From Avibacterium paragallinarum (GTDB lineage: Bacteria; Pseudomonadota; Gammaproteobacteria; Enterobacterales; Pasteurellaceae): a stretch of 64,000 bases of DNA. Each line of letters starts with the position of its first letter. Position 1 is the stretch's first letter. Under the pieces are notes generated by a model. The model was given only the letters and a program-made list of their open reading frames with translations. It searched no databases and was not told the origin of the DNA. Shown here piece by piece: positions 18,706 to 29,428 of the stretch. The stretch spans positions 992,001-1,056,000 of the forward strand of contig NZ_UGHK01000002.1 in assembly GCF_900450705.1 (NCBI RefSeq). The letters are read 5' to 3'. A program made the position numbers and the translations under genes.

Positions 18706-19982
18706 CTACATTAATGCTAAGAATGGTGAAAGGCACAATAAAATACCAGTAATAATAATGATGTAAAGCCCTATTCCTTTATATTTATGCAACATTGGTA
18801 CTTTATACACTAAATAAGCTGGAATAAGACAACCCACTAAACCAAAAATCGGGCTACAGATTGAGGTGAAACTCAATACTGGAGCATTCAATACAATCGC
18901 TCCCCAAGCAAGTAAAATCGCCGCCAACATAATGCCTTTCGCAACCCATTTATGATTAATTTTTTCAGCAGGCATAAAACGCTGTAGCATATTCAATACA
19001 ATACAATACCTTGTGTTGCTTCGTGGAAACCAAGATATACGCCAAAAAAGGCGGTCATTACAGCAAAAATATTTAAAATCATTCCCACATAAGTTGCCCA
19101 GGAGCCAGGAAAAAATTGAGCCACAATGGCTAATGCAGAAATATTTTGTTCATAAGCTTTGAGTGCTTCTTCTTTCCCCATTACGAGAGTAAAAGAAACG
19201 GCATAGAAAAACACAGAGGTAAATAAAACCAAAAACGCAATATTCATCGCACGCAACGCTTTACGACGGGCAATTTCAGGATCTTGTTCTCTGGAACGGT
19301 ATGAAATCACCATTGGACTGAGTGTTTGAATAAATAAAATTGAAGTAAGCGTAAAAGGCAAGGTAATAATGGCATTTTTAATTAACAGCCCTGTTTCAGG
19401 CAAGGCTCCGATATTTGCCAAGTGCCACATACCGATCATTGAAAAACCTAGTGCAATCACCACGAAAAGTTTAGTTAGCACCATAAAACTCGACAATTTA
19501 AATAATAATTGCTCACCGCGTGAAGCAATCGCCACTAAAAAACAAATAATCACTAAACCGTAAAATGGATTTTTGGATAGCAGTTCATCTGTAACGCCAA
19601 AAGTCTGCAAATAAGAGGCACTGTCATTGGTGATGGCAGTGGAATAAACGAACATCCAAATAATCAACATCACAAAATAAAGCAACCCTAATAACACACC
19701 CCAGTTTTTACCCAAATAGCCCGAGATCACACTGGGATAGTCTTGGCATTTTGGCGATTCTGCCAAGGTATTAATAAAAAGCCGTTGGAATAAATACATC
19801 GCGGGATAACCAATAATGGAGGAAAGCAAAAACACCCACATTCCCATTAATCCAACTTGTACAGGTAAAAACACAATCCCTGCCCCAATCGCCATACCAA
19901 TACTCATAATCACCCAACCGAAATCGGTGGAATCAAATTTCATCGCTTGTTTCATTTCTTGTTTAGAAAGTGGCGTACCCAT
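18706..19982 (-). pseudogene. cyuP: HAAAP-family amino acid permease (CyuP/YhaO-like), frameshifted at a 5-bp repeat
   Basis: The ATG at 19982 has AAGGAGA upstream. The frame encodes about nine membrane helices (start FGWVIMSIGMAIGAGIVFLP) and then stops at GIVLY. The next frame supplies the last two to three helices from NMLQRFMPAEKI (18706-18996). The break lies at three tandem copies of TATTG (minus strand); two copies would give an unbroken GIVLNMLQ. It is therefore either a fresh pseudogene or a low-copy slippage switch currently off. The substrate was probably cysteine, serine or threonine. Confidence 0.82.
18994..19008. repeat. Pentanucleotide repeat (CAATA)x3 inside the permease gene
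   Basis: Plus-strand CAATA occurs three times in tandem. Removing one unit restores the reading frame of the permease. Confidence 0.85.
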
Positions 19983-20008
19983 AGTATTTCTCCTTGATGT
20001 TTTAAACA

Positions 20009-20671
20009 TTAATTTGATTTTAATTCACGCAAATGTTTATACACTGCGTGTTTTGTAATCCCTAATTTCTCTGCGGTAACATTAATTGCCTCTTTTAGCT
20101 CAAAAATACCGCTTTCATTTAATAATGAAATTAATAATTTCGTTTTATTTTTCGCCGTAACATTATGATGTTGCTCAAGTTGCATTCTTGCTTTTTGTAA
20201 CGATTGCTCAACCAAATGCTCAACATCAGCCCCGAAAACCTCATTATTAACGAGGTTTCCTGTAGGTAATTGAAAAGATTGCAAAATAGAATGAAAAGGA
20301 AAAGATAAATTCAGATTAATACAAATCAAACCGATCGGCTGCCCTTGTTCACCAATGATAATATGGGTGGTTGATTTCATTACACTGCCATTAGCGGCTG
20401 TGGAAAAATAGCTCTGCTCAATATGTGTTGGGTTAGCCTGATAGGCCTTTAAAATTTTTAATGCCTTGTCTGTTATAGGTGAGCCTACCTTACGTTCAGT
20501 ATGAAACCCATTCACAATTTTAACCACCGAACAGCTTAACTCACTCAGTTCGTGAATGACAATCTCCGCAAAATCCCCCAATAAACTGGCTAATAGATCT
20601 GCCAAAGGAAAATACGATGCTAAAATTTTTTGATCCCCTACTGAAAGTTTCTTTGATAACTCTACTGACAT
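20009..20671 (-). CDS. YheO-like PAS / helix-turn-helix regulator (DauR/CyuR type)
   Basis: The 220-residue protein has an N-terminal PAS-like YheO domain (LADLLASLLGDFAEIVIHEL, residues about 24-130) and a C-terminal HTH (NVTAEKLGITKHAVYKHLREL). This is the pattern of DauR and of CyuR, the regulator of cysteine catabolism. A strong GGAGGGG site precedes the ATG. Its stop is 27 bases before the permease start, so regulator, permease and desulfidase form one operon. It probably senses an amino acid and controls this operon. Confidence 0.82.
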   Translation of the reverse strand: MSVELSKKLSVGDQKILASYFPLADLLASLLGDFAEIVIHELSELSCSVVKIVNGFHTERKVGSPITDKALKILKAYQANPTHIEQSYFSTAANGSVMKSTTHIIIGEQGQPIGLICINLNLSFPFHSILQSFQLPTGNLVNNEVFGADVEHLVEQSLQKARMQLEQHHNVTAKNKTKLLISLLNESGIFELKEAINVTAEKLGITKHAVYKHLRELKSN

Positions 20672-20973
20672 ATCCCCTCCATTAGTTAAAAATAGTTTAC
20701 TACTTACTCAAACAAAAGTTAAAATATTTTAACTAAATTTGTGATCCAAGTATCATTTTTTTAACTTTGACAGATAAAAACCGGCAAGATTGGATTATTT
20801 TTATTAAAAATTAGTATTAGTGATCAGTGGTGTAAAGATTTCCCTTCTTCTAATCGCAACATTGTGAGAAGTTAAAATGTAGGCTCTTGTTACTAAAATC
20901 TTTGGTTATAGGCAGTTAATTATGATGAGTTGCAAGGGGTAAAATAGGCTAACACCTTAATATTTCGGGCATT
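20672..20973. other. Intergenic region upstream of the regulator, no gene seen
   Basis: About 300 AT-rich bases contain the probable promoter of the regulator operon near its start and no convincing reading frame. An inverted sequence AGTTAAAATATTTTAACT at about 20717-20734 is a near-perfect palindrome and could be an operator. Confidence 0.4.
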
Positions 20974-21004
20974 AAAAAAGCCTTCCGAGAGGTTTCGAAA
21001 GGCT
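20974..21004 (-). terminator. Terminator after tRNA-Val
   Basis: On the minus strand AGCCTT and AAGGCT pair around an inner CGA/TCG and are followed by six T, 14 bases beyond the tRNA CCA end. Confidence 0.8.
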
Positions 21005-21017
21005 CAGATAGGCTGTT

Positions 21018-21094
21018 TGGTGCGACTAGCTGGACTCGAACCAGTGACCCCCACCATGTCAAGGTGGTGCTCTAACCAACTGAGCTATAGTCGC
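21018..21094 (-). tRNA. tRNA-Val (anticodon GAC)
   Basis: The minus strand folds into a cloverleaf: acceptor GCGACTA/TAGTCGC, D arm with AGCTCAGTTGGTTAGAGC, anticodon stem CCACC/GGTGG with loop TTGACAT (anticodon GAC), and T arm CTGGTTCGAGTCCAG. The 3' CCA is encoded. No integrase or partial duplication is seen beside it. Confidence 0.96.
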
Positions 21095-21288
21095 ATGTAT
21101 TATTTCCTGTGAGTATATCTAATTCCATTAACTAATACAATAGAGTTTATAAAACTTGCCTAGTAATCGCTATAAAATTAACCATAGCGTTTTATTTTTT
21201 ATCATCAACGATCTCGATTTTCTTCTATTTTAAGCATATAATGTGGGGCAATTTTTTAATTGAATATTATGAATAATGGAGATAAATA

Positions 21289-22728
21289 ATGTCTAGAAGA
21301 CTTAGACGAACAAAAATCGTATGTACTATGGGACCTTCAACTGATCGTGGTAATAATTTAGAAAAAATTATTGCAGCAGGTGCAAATGTAGTAAGAATGA
21401 ATTTCTCTCACGGAACCCCTGAAGATCATATTGGTCGAGCTCAACGTGTACGTGAAATTGCACAAAAATTAGGTAAAACTGTAGCCATTCTTGGAGATTT
21501 GCAAGGTCCTAAAATTCGTGTTTCCACCTTTAAAGATGGCAAAATTTTCTTAAATGTTGGTGAGAAATTTGTTTTAGACGCCGAATTACCAAAAGGTGAA
21601 GGTACCCAAGAATCAGTAGGTTTAGATTATAAAACTTTGCCTCAAGATGTTGTTCCAGGCGATATTTTATTATTAGATGACGGTCGAGTTCAGTTAAAAG
21701 TTTTATCTACTGAAGGTGCAAAAGTATTCACAGAAGTTACCGTTGGTGGTCCACTTTCAAATAATAAAGGGATTAATAAACTAGGTGGAGGCTTATCTGC
21801 TGATGCTTTAACTGAAAAAGATAAAGCGGACATTATCACTGCGGCACGAATTGGCGTAGATTACTTAGCAGTTTCTTTCCCTCGTTCTGGCGAAGACTTA
21901 CATTATGCACGTAAACTTGCTGAAGATGCGGGATTAAAAGCCAAAATAGTCGCTAAAGTTGAACGTGCTGAGGCCGTCGCGACGGATGAAGCAATGGACG
22001 ATATTATTCTTGCTTCTGATGTTATTATGGTGGCGCGTGGTGACTTAGGGGTTGAAATTGGTGATCCTGAATTAGTAGGCGTACAGAAAAAATTGATTCG
22101 TCGTTCTCGCCAGTTAAATCGTGTAGTCATCACAGCAACGCAAATGATGGAATCAATGATTAGCAATCCAATGCCAACCCGTGCTGAAGTAATGGATGTT
22201 GCTAATGCAGTATTAGATGGCACAGATGCGGTAATGCTTTCAGCAGAAACTGCAGCTGGTCAATATCCTTCTGAAACGGTAGCAGCAATGGCAAAAGTAT
22301 GCCTAGGTGCCGAAAAAATGCCTAGCGTAAATGTTTCACGCCATCGCGTAGACCGTACATTCGACACAATAGAAGAAGCTGTCGCAATGTCTGCGATGTT
22401 TGCAGCTAATCATATGAAAGGGGTCGCTGCAATTATTGCAATGACAAATAGCGGACATACCGCCAAACTAATGTCTCGTATTAGTTCTGGATTACCTATT
22501 TTTGCATTATCTCGTCATCAAGAAACCTTAAATCTTTGTGCTTTATATCGTGGTGTTATACCAGTACATTTCGATCAAGAAAGTCGTACCATTGAAGGAT
22601 TAAAATCAGCAATTCAATTATTGAAAGATAAAGGTTACTTAGTAACTGGTGATCTTGTATTATTAACACAAGGAGATTTATTAACTTCTGGTGGAACAAA
22701 TACTTGTCGCACATTAGTCGTTGAATAA
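21289..22728 (+). CDS. pykA: Pyruvate kinase II
   Basis: This 479-residue enzyme makes pyruvate and ATP from phosphoenolpyruvate and ADP. It aligns along its full length with E. coli PykA, including the start [11 protein letters not shown], the MNFSHG and GDLQGPKIR stretches, the metal site [12 protein letters not shown] and the [11 protein letters not shown] motif. GGAG precedes the ATG, and a strong terminator follows. Confidence 0.97.
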   Translation: MSRRLRRTKIVCTMGPSTDRGNNLEKIIAAGANVVRMNFSHGTPEDHIGRAQRVREIAQKLGKTVAILGDLQGPKIRVSTFKDGKIFLNVGEKFVLDAELPKGEGTQESVGLDYKTLPQDVVPGDILLLDDGRVQLKVLSTEGAKVFTEVTVGGPLSNNKGINKLGGGLSADALTEKDKADIITAARIGVDYLAVSFPRSGEDLHYARKLAEDAGLKAKIVAKVERAEAVATDEAMDDIILASDVIMVARGDLGVEIGDPELVGVQKKLIRRSRQLNRVVITATQMMESMISNPMPTRAEVMDVANAVLDGTDAVMLSAETAAGQYPSETVAAMAKVCLGAEKMPSVNVSRHRVDRTFDTIEEAVAMSAMFAANHMKGVAAIIAMTNSGHTAKLMSRISSGLPIFALSRHQETLNLCALYRGVIPVHFDQESRTIEGLKSAIQLLKDKGYLVTGDLVLLTQGDLLTSGGTNTCRTLVVE

Positions 22729-22752
22729 TCTACATTTTTAAGTTAAAAAAAG

Positions 22753-22784
22753 AAAGTTACTCATCAAAAGTGAGTAACTTTTTT
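22753..22784 (+). terminator. Terminator after pykA
   Basis: AAAGTTACTCA pairs perfectly with TGAGTAACTTT over a 7-base loop and ends in a T-run, 24 bases after the stop. Confidence 0.92.
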
Positions 22785-22881
22785 ATTTAGCCGCGATCAA
22801 ATTAGGTAAATATAGCCTTTCTATGTTTATTCTATATATTGCTATAATAAGGGTATTTTAACATTATTGGGTGGACTAAGA

Positions 22882-23542
22882 ATGGATTTCATCAGTAAAG
22901 AACAAGTATTAGAAAAATTTCATTTTCGTGCCGCAACACGCTTCTACGACCCGAATAAAAAAGTGTCCCGTGAAGACTTTGATTATATTCTCGAACTTGC
23001 ACGTTTATCACCAAGTTCGGTTGGATCTGAGCCTTGGCATTTTATCGTAATTCAATGCAGAATTGCATGAAAAATTAAAACCCGTAAGTTGGGGAATGGC
23101 TACGCAACTTGATGATGCAAGCTATATTGTAGCAATTTTAGCAAAGAAAAATGCTCGCTATGATTCAGATTATTTTCATAACATACTACTAAAGCGAGGC
23201 TTAAGTTCAGAACAAATTACTAAAGCTAAAGAGAAATATCGCACGTTCCAACAAGATGATATGAAAATACTCGAAAATGAACGTACATTATTTGATTGGT
23301 GCAGCAAACAAACTTACATTGCTTTAGCAAATATGATGACAGGGGCGGCACTCATTGGTATTGATAGCTGCCCAATTGAAGGATTTAATTATGATGCTGT
23401 TAACCAAATTTTAGCCGACTCAGCGGCTTTTGATCCTAATGAGTGGGGAGTATCGGTAATTGTGACCTTTGGATATCGAGCCAAAAATATTAAACCCAAA
23501 TCAAGAAAATCATTAAAAGAATTAGTTACTTGGCTTGATTAA
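22882..23542 (+). pseudogene. NAD(P)H nitroreductase, frameshifted
   Basis: The first frame (22882-23070) encodes the FMN-binding start of the nitroreductase fold ([32 protein letters not shown]) and then breaks. Adding two A (CAAAATG for CAATG near 23054) continues as [14 protein letters not shown] into the second frame, which runs to GYRAKNIKPKSRKSLKELV at 23542. The full product would be about 220 residues, like NfsB/YfkO proteins. It is either a pseudogene or a read error in an A-run. Confidence 0.82.
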
Positions 23543-23596
23543 ATAATAAAAGTTTTGACTTTACAAATTTGTTTTCTATAAGCTGTAAAGATCATT

Positions 23597-23613
23597 GTAG
23601 CCACTTTGGCTAC
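23597..23613. other. Short hairpin upstream of pdxY
   Basis: GTAGCC and GGCTAC pair over ACTTT. There is no T-run, so a terminator is unlikely; a leader structure is possible. Confidence 0.3.
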
Positions 23614-23697
23614 TCTCCATAGATTTTACTCAACAAATAGCCAAAATATAATGTAGTATTAGAAATTATGTACCAACTGATTAAGGAGCATTCTTAA

Positions 23698-24558
23698 ATG
23701 AAATGTTTACTTTCAATTCAATCTCACGTTGTCTATGGTTATGCAGGAAATAAATCTGCCACTTTTCCAATGCAATTACTCGGCATTGATGTTTGGGCGT
23801 TAAACACGGTGCAATTTTCCAACCATACCCAATATGGGCAGTGGACGGGAATGGTAATGCCACCAGAACAAATTGGGGAAATCGTGCAAGGCATTGATAA
23901 TATTGGTCAATTACACAAATGCGACGCGGTAATTTCGGGTTACATTGGCTCAGCGGAGCAAGTGGAAGAAATTATCCACGCTGTGCAAAAAGTGAAATCT
24001 CGCAACCCTAACGCAGTTTATTTATGTGATCCCGTGATGGGACACCCTGACAAAGGCTGCATCGTGGCTGATGGCGTGAAAGAAAACCTCATCAACCTTG
24101 CTATGGCGAAAGCGGATATTATCGCACCGAATTTGGTGGAACTGCGTGAACTGAGCGGTTTACCAGTAGAAAACTTTGCTCAAGCCATTGAAGCGGTAAA
24201 AGCAATTTTAGCCAAAGGGCCGAAAAAAGTGCTGGTGAAACATCTTAGCAAAGTGGGGCAAGATCCGAGCCAGTTTGAAATGCTCCTCGCCAATGAGCAA
24301 GGCATTTGGCACATCAGCCGTCCGCTACACCAATTTGCTAAAGAACCTGTGGGCGTGGGCGATTTAACCGCAGGGCTATTTATGGCAAATTTACTCAACG
24401 GCAAAAGCGATGTGGAAGCCTTTGAGCATACCGCCAATGCCGTTAATGATGTGATGACGGTAACACAACAGCAGGATAACTATGAACTGCAAATTGTGGC
24501 TGCACGTGAACAGATTGTTCGCCCTGTGAGCCAATTTAACGCAGTGAAAATCGCCTAA
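23698..24558 (+). CDS. pdxY: Pyridoxal kinase PdxY
   Basis: This ribokinase-fold enzyme phosphorylates pyridoxal in vitamin B6 salvage. The 286-residue length, the start [28 protein letters not shown] and the catalytic loop [10 protein letters not shown] are characteristic of PdxY. AAGGAG lies 11 bases before the ATG. It is followed after 13 bases by tilS, the same pairing as in H. influenzae, where I recall accA is also adjacent. Here accA is about 15 kb away, which suggests rearrangement. Confidence 0.95.
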   Translation: MKCLLSIQSHVVYGYAGNKSATFPMQLLGIDVWALNTVQFSNHTQYGQWTGMVMPPEQIGEIVQGIDNIGQLHKCDAVISGYIGSAEQVEEIIHAVQKVKSRNPNAVYLCDPVMGHPDKGCIVADGVKENLINLAMAKADIIAPNLVELRELSGLPVENFAQAIEAVKAILAKGPKKVLVKHLSKVGQDPSQFEMLLANEQGIWHISRPLHQFAKEPVGVGDLTAGLFMANLLNGKSDVEAFEHTANAVNDVMTVTQQQDNYELQIVAAREQIVRPVSQFNAVKIA

Positions 24559-24571
24559 CATTGCCCTTGCT

Positions 24572-25858
24572 ATGACGCTAATTGAGCAATTTCAACAGCA
24601 ATTACAACGCCAGCCCCACTCGCATTTTCTGATTGCCTTAAGCGGTGGGCTGGATTCTACCGTGCTGCTCGCATTATGGGAAAAATATCGCCAAAAACAA
24701 CCGCACTTACAACTGCGGGCGATCCACATTCATCACGGGTTAAGCCCGAATGCGGATCACTGGGTTGCACATTGCCAACAGCTTTGCCAGCAATTTTCCA
24801 TTCCCTTGATCGTTGAAAAAGTGCAACTTTCACGGGGAATGGGGGTGGAAGCAGCTGCTCGCCAAGCCCGTTATCACGCCATTCAATGCCATATTTTGCC
24901 GCAAGAAATGTTGGTTACCGCCCACCACCAACAAGATCAAACGGAAACCTTTTTTCTTGCCTTGAAAAGAGGTAGCGGTGTCAACGGATTATCAGCGATG
25001 AAAACGCAAAGTGCGGTGTTTAATTTCACGATTTTTCGCCCCCTGCTCCCCTTCTCTCGCCAGCAACTTCATCAATATGCCATTGAAAATCAGCTAAATT
25101 GGATTGAAGACGAAAGCAATCAAAATAACCAGTACGAACGCAATTTTTTACGCAATCAAATTTTGCCCCAACTGCGTGAACGCTGGGCGTATTTCGATCA
25201 AGCAGTGCAACGCAGTGCTAACCATTGTGCCGAACAACAGCAATTATTAGCGGAATTGCTCCAAGCAGAGCTAGAAAAAAATAGTCGAAAAAACGACCGC
25301 ACTTTTGACCTGACGAATTTTCACCAATGGTCAATGCTGAAGCAAAAAGCCCTGCTCCGCTTATGGCTGGAAACCTTGCAACAGCCAATGCCTAGCAGTA
25401 AACAGCTCTCACAAATCATTCAAGACGTGATTCTTGCCGAGGTGGATCGCAATCCGCAATTTCAGCTTGGTGATAAAATGCTCCGCCGTTATCAACATCG
25501 GTTGTATCTCACCGAGCATTTTGCCGATCTCCGCCAGCTTAGCCTGCCCGTAACCCTCAACCAACCTATAACTTTGCCCGACAAGTTAGGGCAAATTTGC
25601 TTAACGGAAACCCCAACGGGCGTGCAAGCAATGTGGCAAGATTACATTCAGCCCCTGCCTAAACCTGAAGCCCCTATTAGTATTCGCTTCGCCTATTCAG
25701 GCAAAGTGAGAAACCCAAATGGCATTAACCAAGATATCAAAAAATGCTGGCAAGCCCATAATGTCCCCGTGTGGCAACGCAACCGCATTCCACTGATTTT
25801 TTATGGCGAAACCTTTCAAAGTGCTGTGGGATTTTTCAAAAATTTTGTTATTTCTTAA
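24572..25858 (+). CDS. tilS: tRNA(Ile)-lysidine synthetase
   Basis: TilS adds lysine to the wobble C of the AUA-reading tRNA-Ile and is essential. The PP-loop ATP motif SGGLDST (residues 25-31), IHIHHGLSPNADHW and TAHHQQDQTETF are visible, followed by the linker and a C-terminal domain ending AVGFFKNFVIS. At 428 residues it has the full bacterial length. It is cotranscribed with pdxY and contains two internal uptake signals. Confidence 0.95.
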   Translation: MTLIEQFQQQLQRQPHSHFLIALSGGLDSTVLLALWEKYRQKQPHLQLRAIHIHHGLSPNADHWVAHCQQLCQQFSIPLIVEKVQLSRGMGVEAAARQARYHAIQCHILPQEMLVTAHHQQDQTETFFLALKRGSGVNGLSAMKTQSAVFNFTIFRPLLPFSRQQLHQYAIENQLNWIEDESNQNNQYERNFLRNQILPQLRERWAYFDQAVQRSANHCAEQQQLLAELLQAELEKNSRKNDRTFDLTNFHQWSMLKQKALLRLWLETLQQPMPSSKQLSQIIQDVILAEVDRNPQFQLGDKMLRRYQHRLYLTEHFADLRQLSLPVTLNQPITLPDKLGQICLTETPTGVQAMWQDYIQPLPKPEAPISIRFAYSGKVRNPNGINQDIKKCWQAHNVPVWQRNRIPLIFYGETFQSAVGFFKNFVIS

Positions 25859-25953
25859 ATGCCATTCAGAAAGCTATTACATAACAGCACAAAAACGGCA
25901 CTATTCACATTGCAAAGAATATTCGCGATAATTTCATAAGCATACTTAAAAAA

Positions 25954-25983
25954 AAGGGGAAATAGATTCCCCTTACATTTTTT
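25954..25983. terminator. Bidirectional terminator between tilS and sucD
   Basis: AAGGGGAA pairs with TTCCCCTT over ATAGA-type loop bases, with A-rich sequence on the left and T-rich on the right. It can stop both converging transcripts. Confidence 0.8.
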
Positions 25984-26001
25984 ATAAAATAATTTATTGC
26001 C

Positions 26002-26871
26002 TTAACTTAACACGTTTTTCAATGCCAATCCTATCTCCGCTAAACTACTCACTGTCACTACCCCTGCTTGTTGTAATGCGTGAATTTTTTCATCTGCTGT
26101 GCCTTTTCCACCTCTGATAATAGCTCCAGCGTGCCCCATTCGTTTACCCTTAGGTGCGGTGATGCCAGCAACATACGCAATGACAGGTTTAGTAACATTA
26201 TCACGAATAAAAGATGCTGCCTCCTCTTCTGCCGTACCACCAATTTCTCCTATCATTACGATTGCTCGTGTTTCAGGATCCACTTGGAAACGTTTAAGAA
26301 TATCAATAAAGCTGGAACCTGGAATTGGATCTCCACCAATACCGACGCAGGTGGATTGCCCAAAGCCTTCATCCGTAGTCTGTTTTACTGCCTCATAAGT
26401 TAATGTTCCTGAGCGAGATACAATGCCGATATATCCTTTTTGATGAATATTTCCTGGCATTATGCCGATTTTACATTCATCAGGCGTAATAATACCAGGA
26501 CAGTTTGGTCCAATCATCACCACGCCCGTTTCGTTAAGTTTTTGTTTGATTTGTAGCATATCTAACGTTGAAATTCCCTCAGTGATGCAAACAATCAGCG
26601 ATATCCCAGCATCAATAGCTTCAAAAATCGCATCCTTACAAAAAGGAGCGGGAACATAAATCATTGTTGCTGTTGCCTCTGTTTGTAGCACGGCTTCTCG
26701 CACAGTATTAAACACGGGTAATCCAAGATGTGTCGTCCCTCCTTTACCTGGTGACACACCTCCCACTAATTTTGTACCATAAGCCAGTGCTTGTTCCGAA
26801 TGAAAAGTACCTTGCCCTCCAGTAAAACCTTGACAAATTACTTTGGTATCTTTATCGACTAAAATTGACAT
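26002..26871 (-). CDS. sucD: Succinyl-CoA synthetase, alpha subunit
   Basis: With SucC it converts succinyl-CoA to succinate while making ATP or GTP. The CoA-binding start ([18 protein letters not shown]) and the phosphohistidine stretch [14 protein letters not shown] near residue 246 are present. The ATG at 26871, one base after the sucC stop, gives 289 residues; the longer upstream frame overlaps sucC and is not needed. It is the last gene of sucABCD. Confidence 0.96.
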   Translation of the reverse strand: MSILVDKDTKVICQGFTGGQGTFHSEQALAYGTKLVGGVSPGKGGTTHLGLPVFNTVREAVLQTEATATMIYVPAPFCKDAIFEAIDAGISLIVCITEGISTLDMLQIKQKLNETGVVMIGPNCPGIITPDECKIGIMPGNIHQKGYIGIVSRSGTLTYEAVKQTTDEGFGQSTCVGIGGDPIPGSSFIDILKRFQVDPETRAIVMIGEIGGTAEEEAASFIRDNVTKPVIAYVAGITAPKGKRMGHAGAIIRGGKGTADEKIHALQQAGVVTVSSLAEIGLALKNVLS

Positions 26872-26872
26872 T

Positions 26873-28039
26873 TTATTCTCCCTTTGCTGCCTTAACGACT
26901 TCAATTGCCGCTTGCTGTAAACTTTGTGCTGAAATAATATTGGTATCACTTTGAGTCAACATCATTCTACCTTGTTCGGCATTCGTTCCCTCTAAACGAA
27001 CAACAACAGGCACACTCACTCCCACCTCTTTACTCGCGGCTAATATACCTTCAGCAATCAAATCACAACGCACAATCCCCCCAAAAATATTTACTAAAAT
27101 CGCCTTTACAGCGGGATCAGTTAAGATGATTTTAAACGCCTCAGCAACGCGTTCTTTAGTTGCACCGCCACCAACATCAAGGAAGTTGGCTGGCTGTCCG
27201 CCGTATAATTTAATAATATCCATCGTTCCCATTGCTAGACCTGCCCCATTTACCATACAGCCAATATTACCATCTAATGCCACATAATTTAGATTCCATT
27301 TTTCTGCTTCAGCTTCACGGGGATCTTCTTGACTCAAATCTCGCATTGCAAGCAAATCAGGATGACGATATAACGCGTTACTATCCACTACCACTTTTGC
27401 ATCAAGGCAATGCAGTTCATCATTATCTAAAATAACTAATGGATTAATCTCTAATAAGGCAAGATCTTTTTCAATAAATAACCGACTAAGCTGACAAAAC
27501 ATTTCACTAAATTGTTTAATTTGTTTACCTTTTAAACCAAGCTTAAAGGCCAATTCTCTCCCTTGATAAGGCATTCCTCCCACGAGTAAATCAAGGCGAA
27601 TACGGTGCAGTAAGTGCGGTGATTTTTCTGCCACTTCTTCAATATTTACCCCACCTTCTGAAGAAACCATAAAGACAATATGCTGTGAGCTACGATCAAT
27701 CACAGCACTTAGATAAAGCTCTTTTTTAACTGAAATACAAGGCTCAAGATAAATCTTATTAACAGGCTGACCTTTAGCATTTGTTTGGAAAGTAACTAGA
27801 GGTTTACCTAAAAATTTATCAAAAAATGACCGCACTTCTTTTTCAGAGCTGACCACTTTTACGCCGCCTGCTTTGCCCCGTCCGCCGGCATGAACTTGGC
27901 ACTTTACCACCCACTTTGAACCGCCTAGCTTTTTCACTGCCTCAAAAGCTTGCTCTACATTTTCGCACACATAGCCTTCGCTAATTGGTAAACCATACTG
28001 AGCAAAAAGTTGCTTTGCTTGGTATTCGTGTAAATTCAT
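26873..28039 (-). CDS. sucC: Succinyl-CoA synthetase, beta subunit
   Basis: The start [18 protein letters not shown], the ATP-grasp loop [11 protein letters not shown] and the C-terminal [13 protein letters not shown] identify SucC, with the usual 388 residues when started at 28039. A weak GGGAG site precedes it. It follows sucB after 77 bases that contain a hairpin, so part of its expression may be uncoupled from sucAB. Confidence 0.96.
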   Translation of the reverse strand: MNLHEYQAKQLFAQYGLPISEGYVCENVEQAFEAVKKLGGSKWVVKCQVHAGGRGKAGGVKVVSSEKEVRSFFDKFLGKPLVTFQTNAKGQPVNKIYLEPCISVKKELYLSAVIDRSSQHIVFMVSSEGGVNIEEVAEKSPHLLHRIRLDLLVGGMPYQGRELAFKLGLKGKQIKQFSEMFCQLSRLFIEKDLALLEINPLVILDNDELHCLDAKVVVDSNALYRHPDLLAMRDLSQEDPREAEAEKWNLNYVALDGNIGCMVNGAGLAMGTMDIIKLYGGQPANFLDVGGGATKERVAEAFKIILTDPAVKAILVNIFGGIVRCDLIAEGILAASKEVGVSVPVVVRLEGTNAEQGRMMLTQSDTNIISAQSLQQAAIEVVKAAKGE

Positions 28040-28080
28040 CTTCTCTTGTTCTCCCTTTTTATCCCTATTTTGATACAAAT

Positions 28081-28106
28081 AAGGCGATAAGAATCCCTAT
28101 CGCCTT
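28081..28106 (-). terminator. Hairpin between sucB and sucC
   Basis: AAGGCGATA and TATCGCCTT form a perfect 9-bp stem just past the sucB stop. On the minus strand it is followed by ATTTGTATC, a poor T-run, so partial termination or RNA processing is more likely than a full stop. Confidence 0.45.
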
Positions 28107-28116
28107 AATATTAGAC

Positions 28117-29349
28117 TTAAACTTCTAGTAATAAACGTGTTGGATCTTCGAGCATTTCTTTAATCGTAACCAAAAAGCCCACACTTTCCCGTCCATCAAT
28201 TAAGCGATGATCATAAGACAGAGCCAAATACATCATTGGACGGATGACTACTTCACCATTCAATGCCACTGGACGATCTTTAATCGCGTGCATACCTAAA
28301 ATTGCACTTTGTGGCGGATTAATAATCGGTGTGGACATCAATGAACCAAATACACCGCCATTTGTAATCGTGAAAGTTCCCCCAGTAAGATCTTCCACCG
28401 TAAGTTTACCGTCACGCCCTTTTTCTGCGAGCAATTTAATTTGTTTTTCAATACCTGCCATACTCAATTTATCGCAGTTACGCAGCACGGGAGTGACTAA
28501 GCCCCGAGGTGTAGAAACTGCAATACTAATGTCAAAATAGTTATGATACACAATGTCATCACCATCAATAGAAGCATTAACCTCAGGATAACGTTTTAAG
28601 GCTTCAACAACGGCTTTCACATAAAAAGACATAAAACCTAAGCGGGTATCGTGCATTTTCTCAAACTTTTCAGTATATTTTTTACGCAACTGCATAATGG
28701 GCTGCATATCAACTTCGTTAAATGTTGTGAGCATTGCTGTATTATTTTTCGCTTCTAATAAACGCTCTGCTACCCGTTTACGCAGACGAGTCATCGGTAC
28801 CCGTTTTTCCGTACGTCCCGAAAAGTTCAATCCGGAATCTTCTACACTTTGTGGCTGAGATGGTGTAGAAGGCGTTTGAATTGCTTTTTGTGCCACAGTT
28901 CTCTGAATATCTTCACGGGTAATACGCCCGCCTACCCCTGTTCCTTGTACTTCTTCTGCCGTAAGATCATTTTCGGCTAATAGACGACGTGCCGCAGGAG
29001 TTAGAATATCACTATTTGGGTTTTCTACAGATAAATTTGCTGAATAACGATCTGCTGGAGTTTGTTCCACTTTTTGTACACTTTCTTTTGTTGTACTTCC
29101 TGCAACCGCTAATGCCGTGACTTTACCTAGAACTTGATTACTCACAACAGTGGCCCCTGCGTTCTCGAAAATACTTTCAAGCACACCATCTGCCTGTGCG
29201 GGTACTTCTAATACCACTTTATCTGTTTCTATTTCCACTAACACTTCGTCACGTTTTACTTCATCTCCTACCTTTTTATGCCAAGTTGCAACTGTCGCAT
29301 CTGCTACAGATTCTGGGAGAACGGGTGTTAAGATCTCGAAATCACTCAT
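28117..29349 (-). CDS. sucB: 2-oxoglutarate dehydrogenase E2 (dihydrolipoyl succinyltransferase)
   Basis: One lipoyl domain carries the modified lysine K44 ([11 protein letters not shown]). It is followed by an E1/E3-binding domain ([19 protein letters not shown]) and a catalytic core ending [11 protein letters not shown] with the active histidine. The ATG at 29349 after AAGGA gives 410 residues. It forms the core of the complex with SucA. The E3 gene (lpd) is not in the window. Confidence 0.96.
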   Translation of the reverse strand: MSDFEILTPVLPESVADATVATWHKKVGDEVKRDEVLVEIETDKVVLEVPAQADGVLESIFENAGATVVSNQVLGKVTALAVAGSTTKESVQKVEQTPADRYSANLSVENPNSDILTPAARRLLAENDLTAEEVQGTGVGGRITREDIQRTVAQKAIQTPSTPSQPQSVEDSGLNFSGRTEKRVPMTRLRKRVAERLLEAKNNTAMLTTFNEVDMQPIMQLRKKYTEKFEKMHDTRLGFMSFYVKAVVEALKRYPEVNASIDGDDIVYHNYFDISIAVSTPRGLVTPVLRNCDKLSMAGIEKQIKLLAEKGRDGKLTVEDLTGGTFTITNGGVFGSLMSTPIINPPQSAILGMHAIKDRPVALNGEVVIRPMMYLALSYDHRLIDGRESVGFLVTIKEMLEDPTRLLLEV

Positions 29350-29428
29350 TTTGTATTCCTTATTTTTTGTTTTAATTATGCCATTTACATTCAAATGTGC
29401 GGCAATTTTTGACCGCACTTTCTTTAAA

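Noticed and set aside
21018-21094. tRNA-Val as an integration site for a genomic island
   Set aside because: No integrase gene and no repeated tRNA 3' end were seen nearby; flanking genes are ordinary.
26058-26398. Overlapping open frames opposite sucD, and similar shadows in sucA, mutL and pykA
   Set aside because: They lie in codon-constrained core genes and have no start signals of their own.
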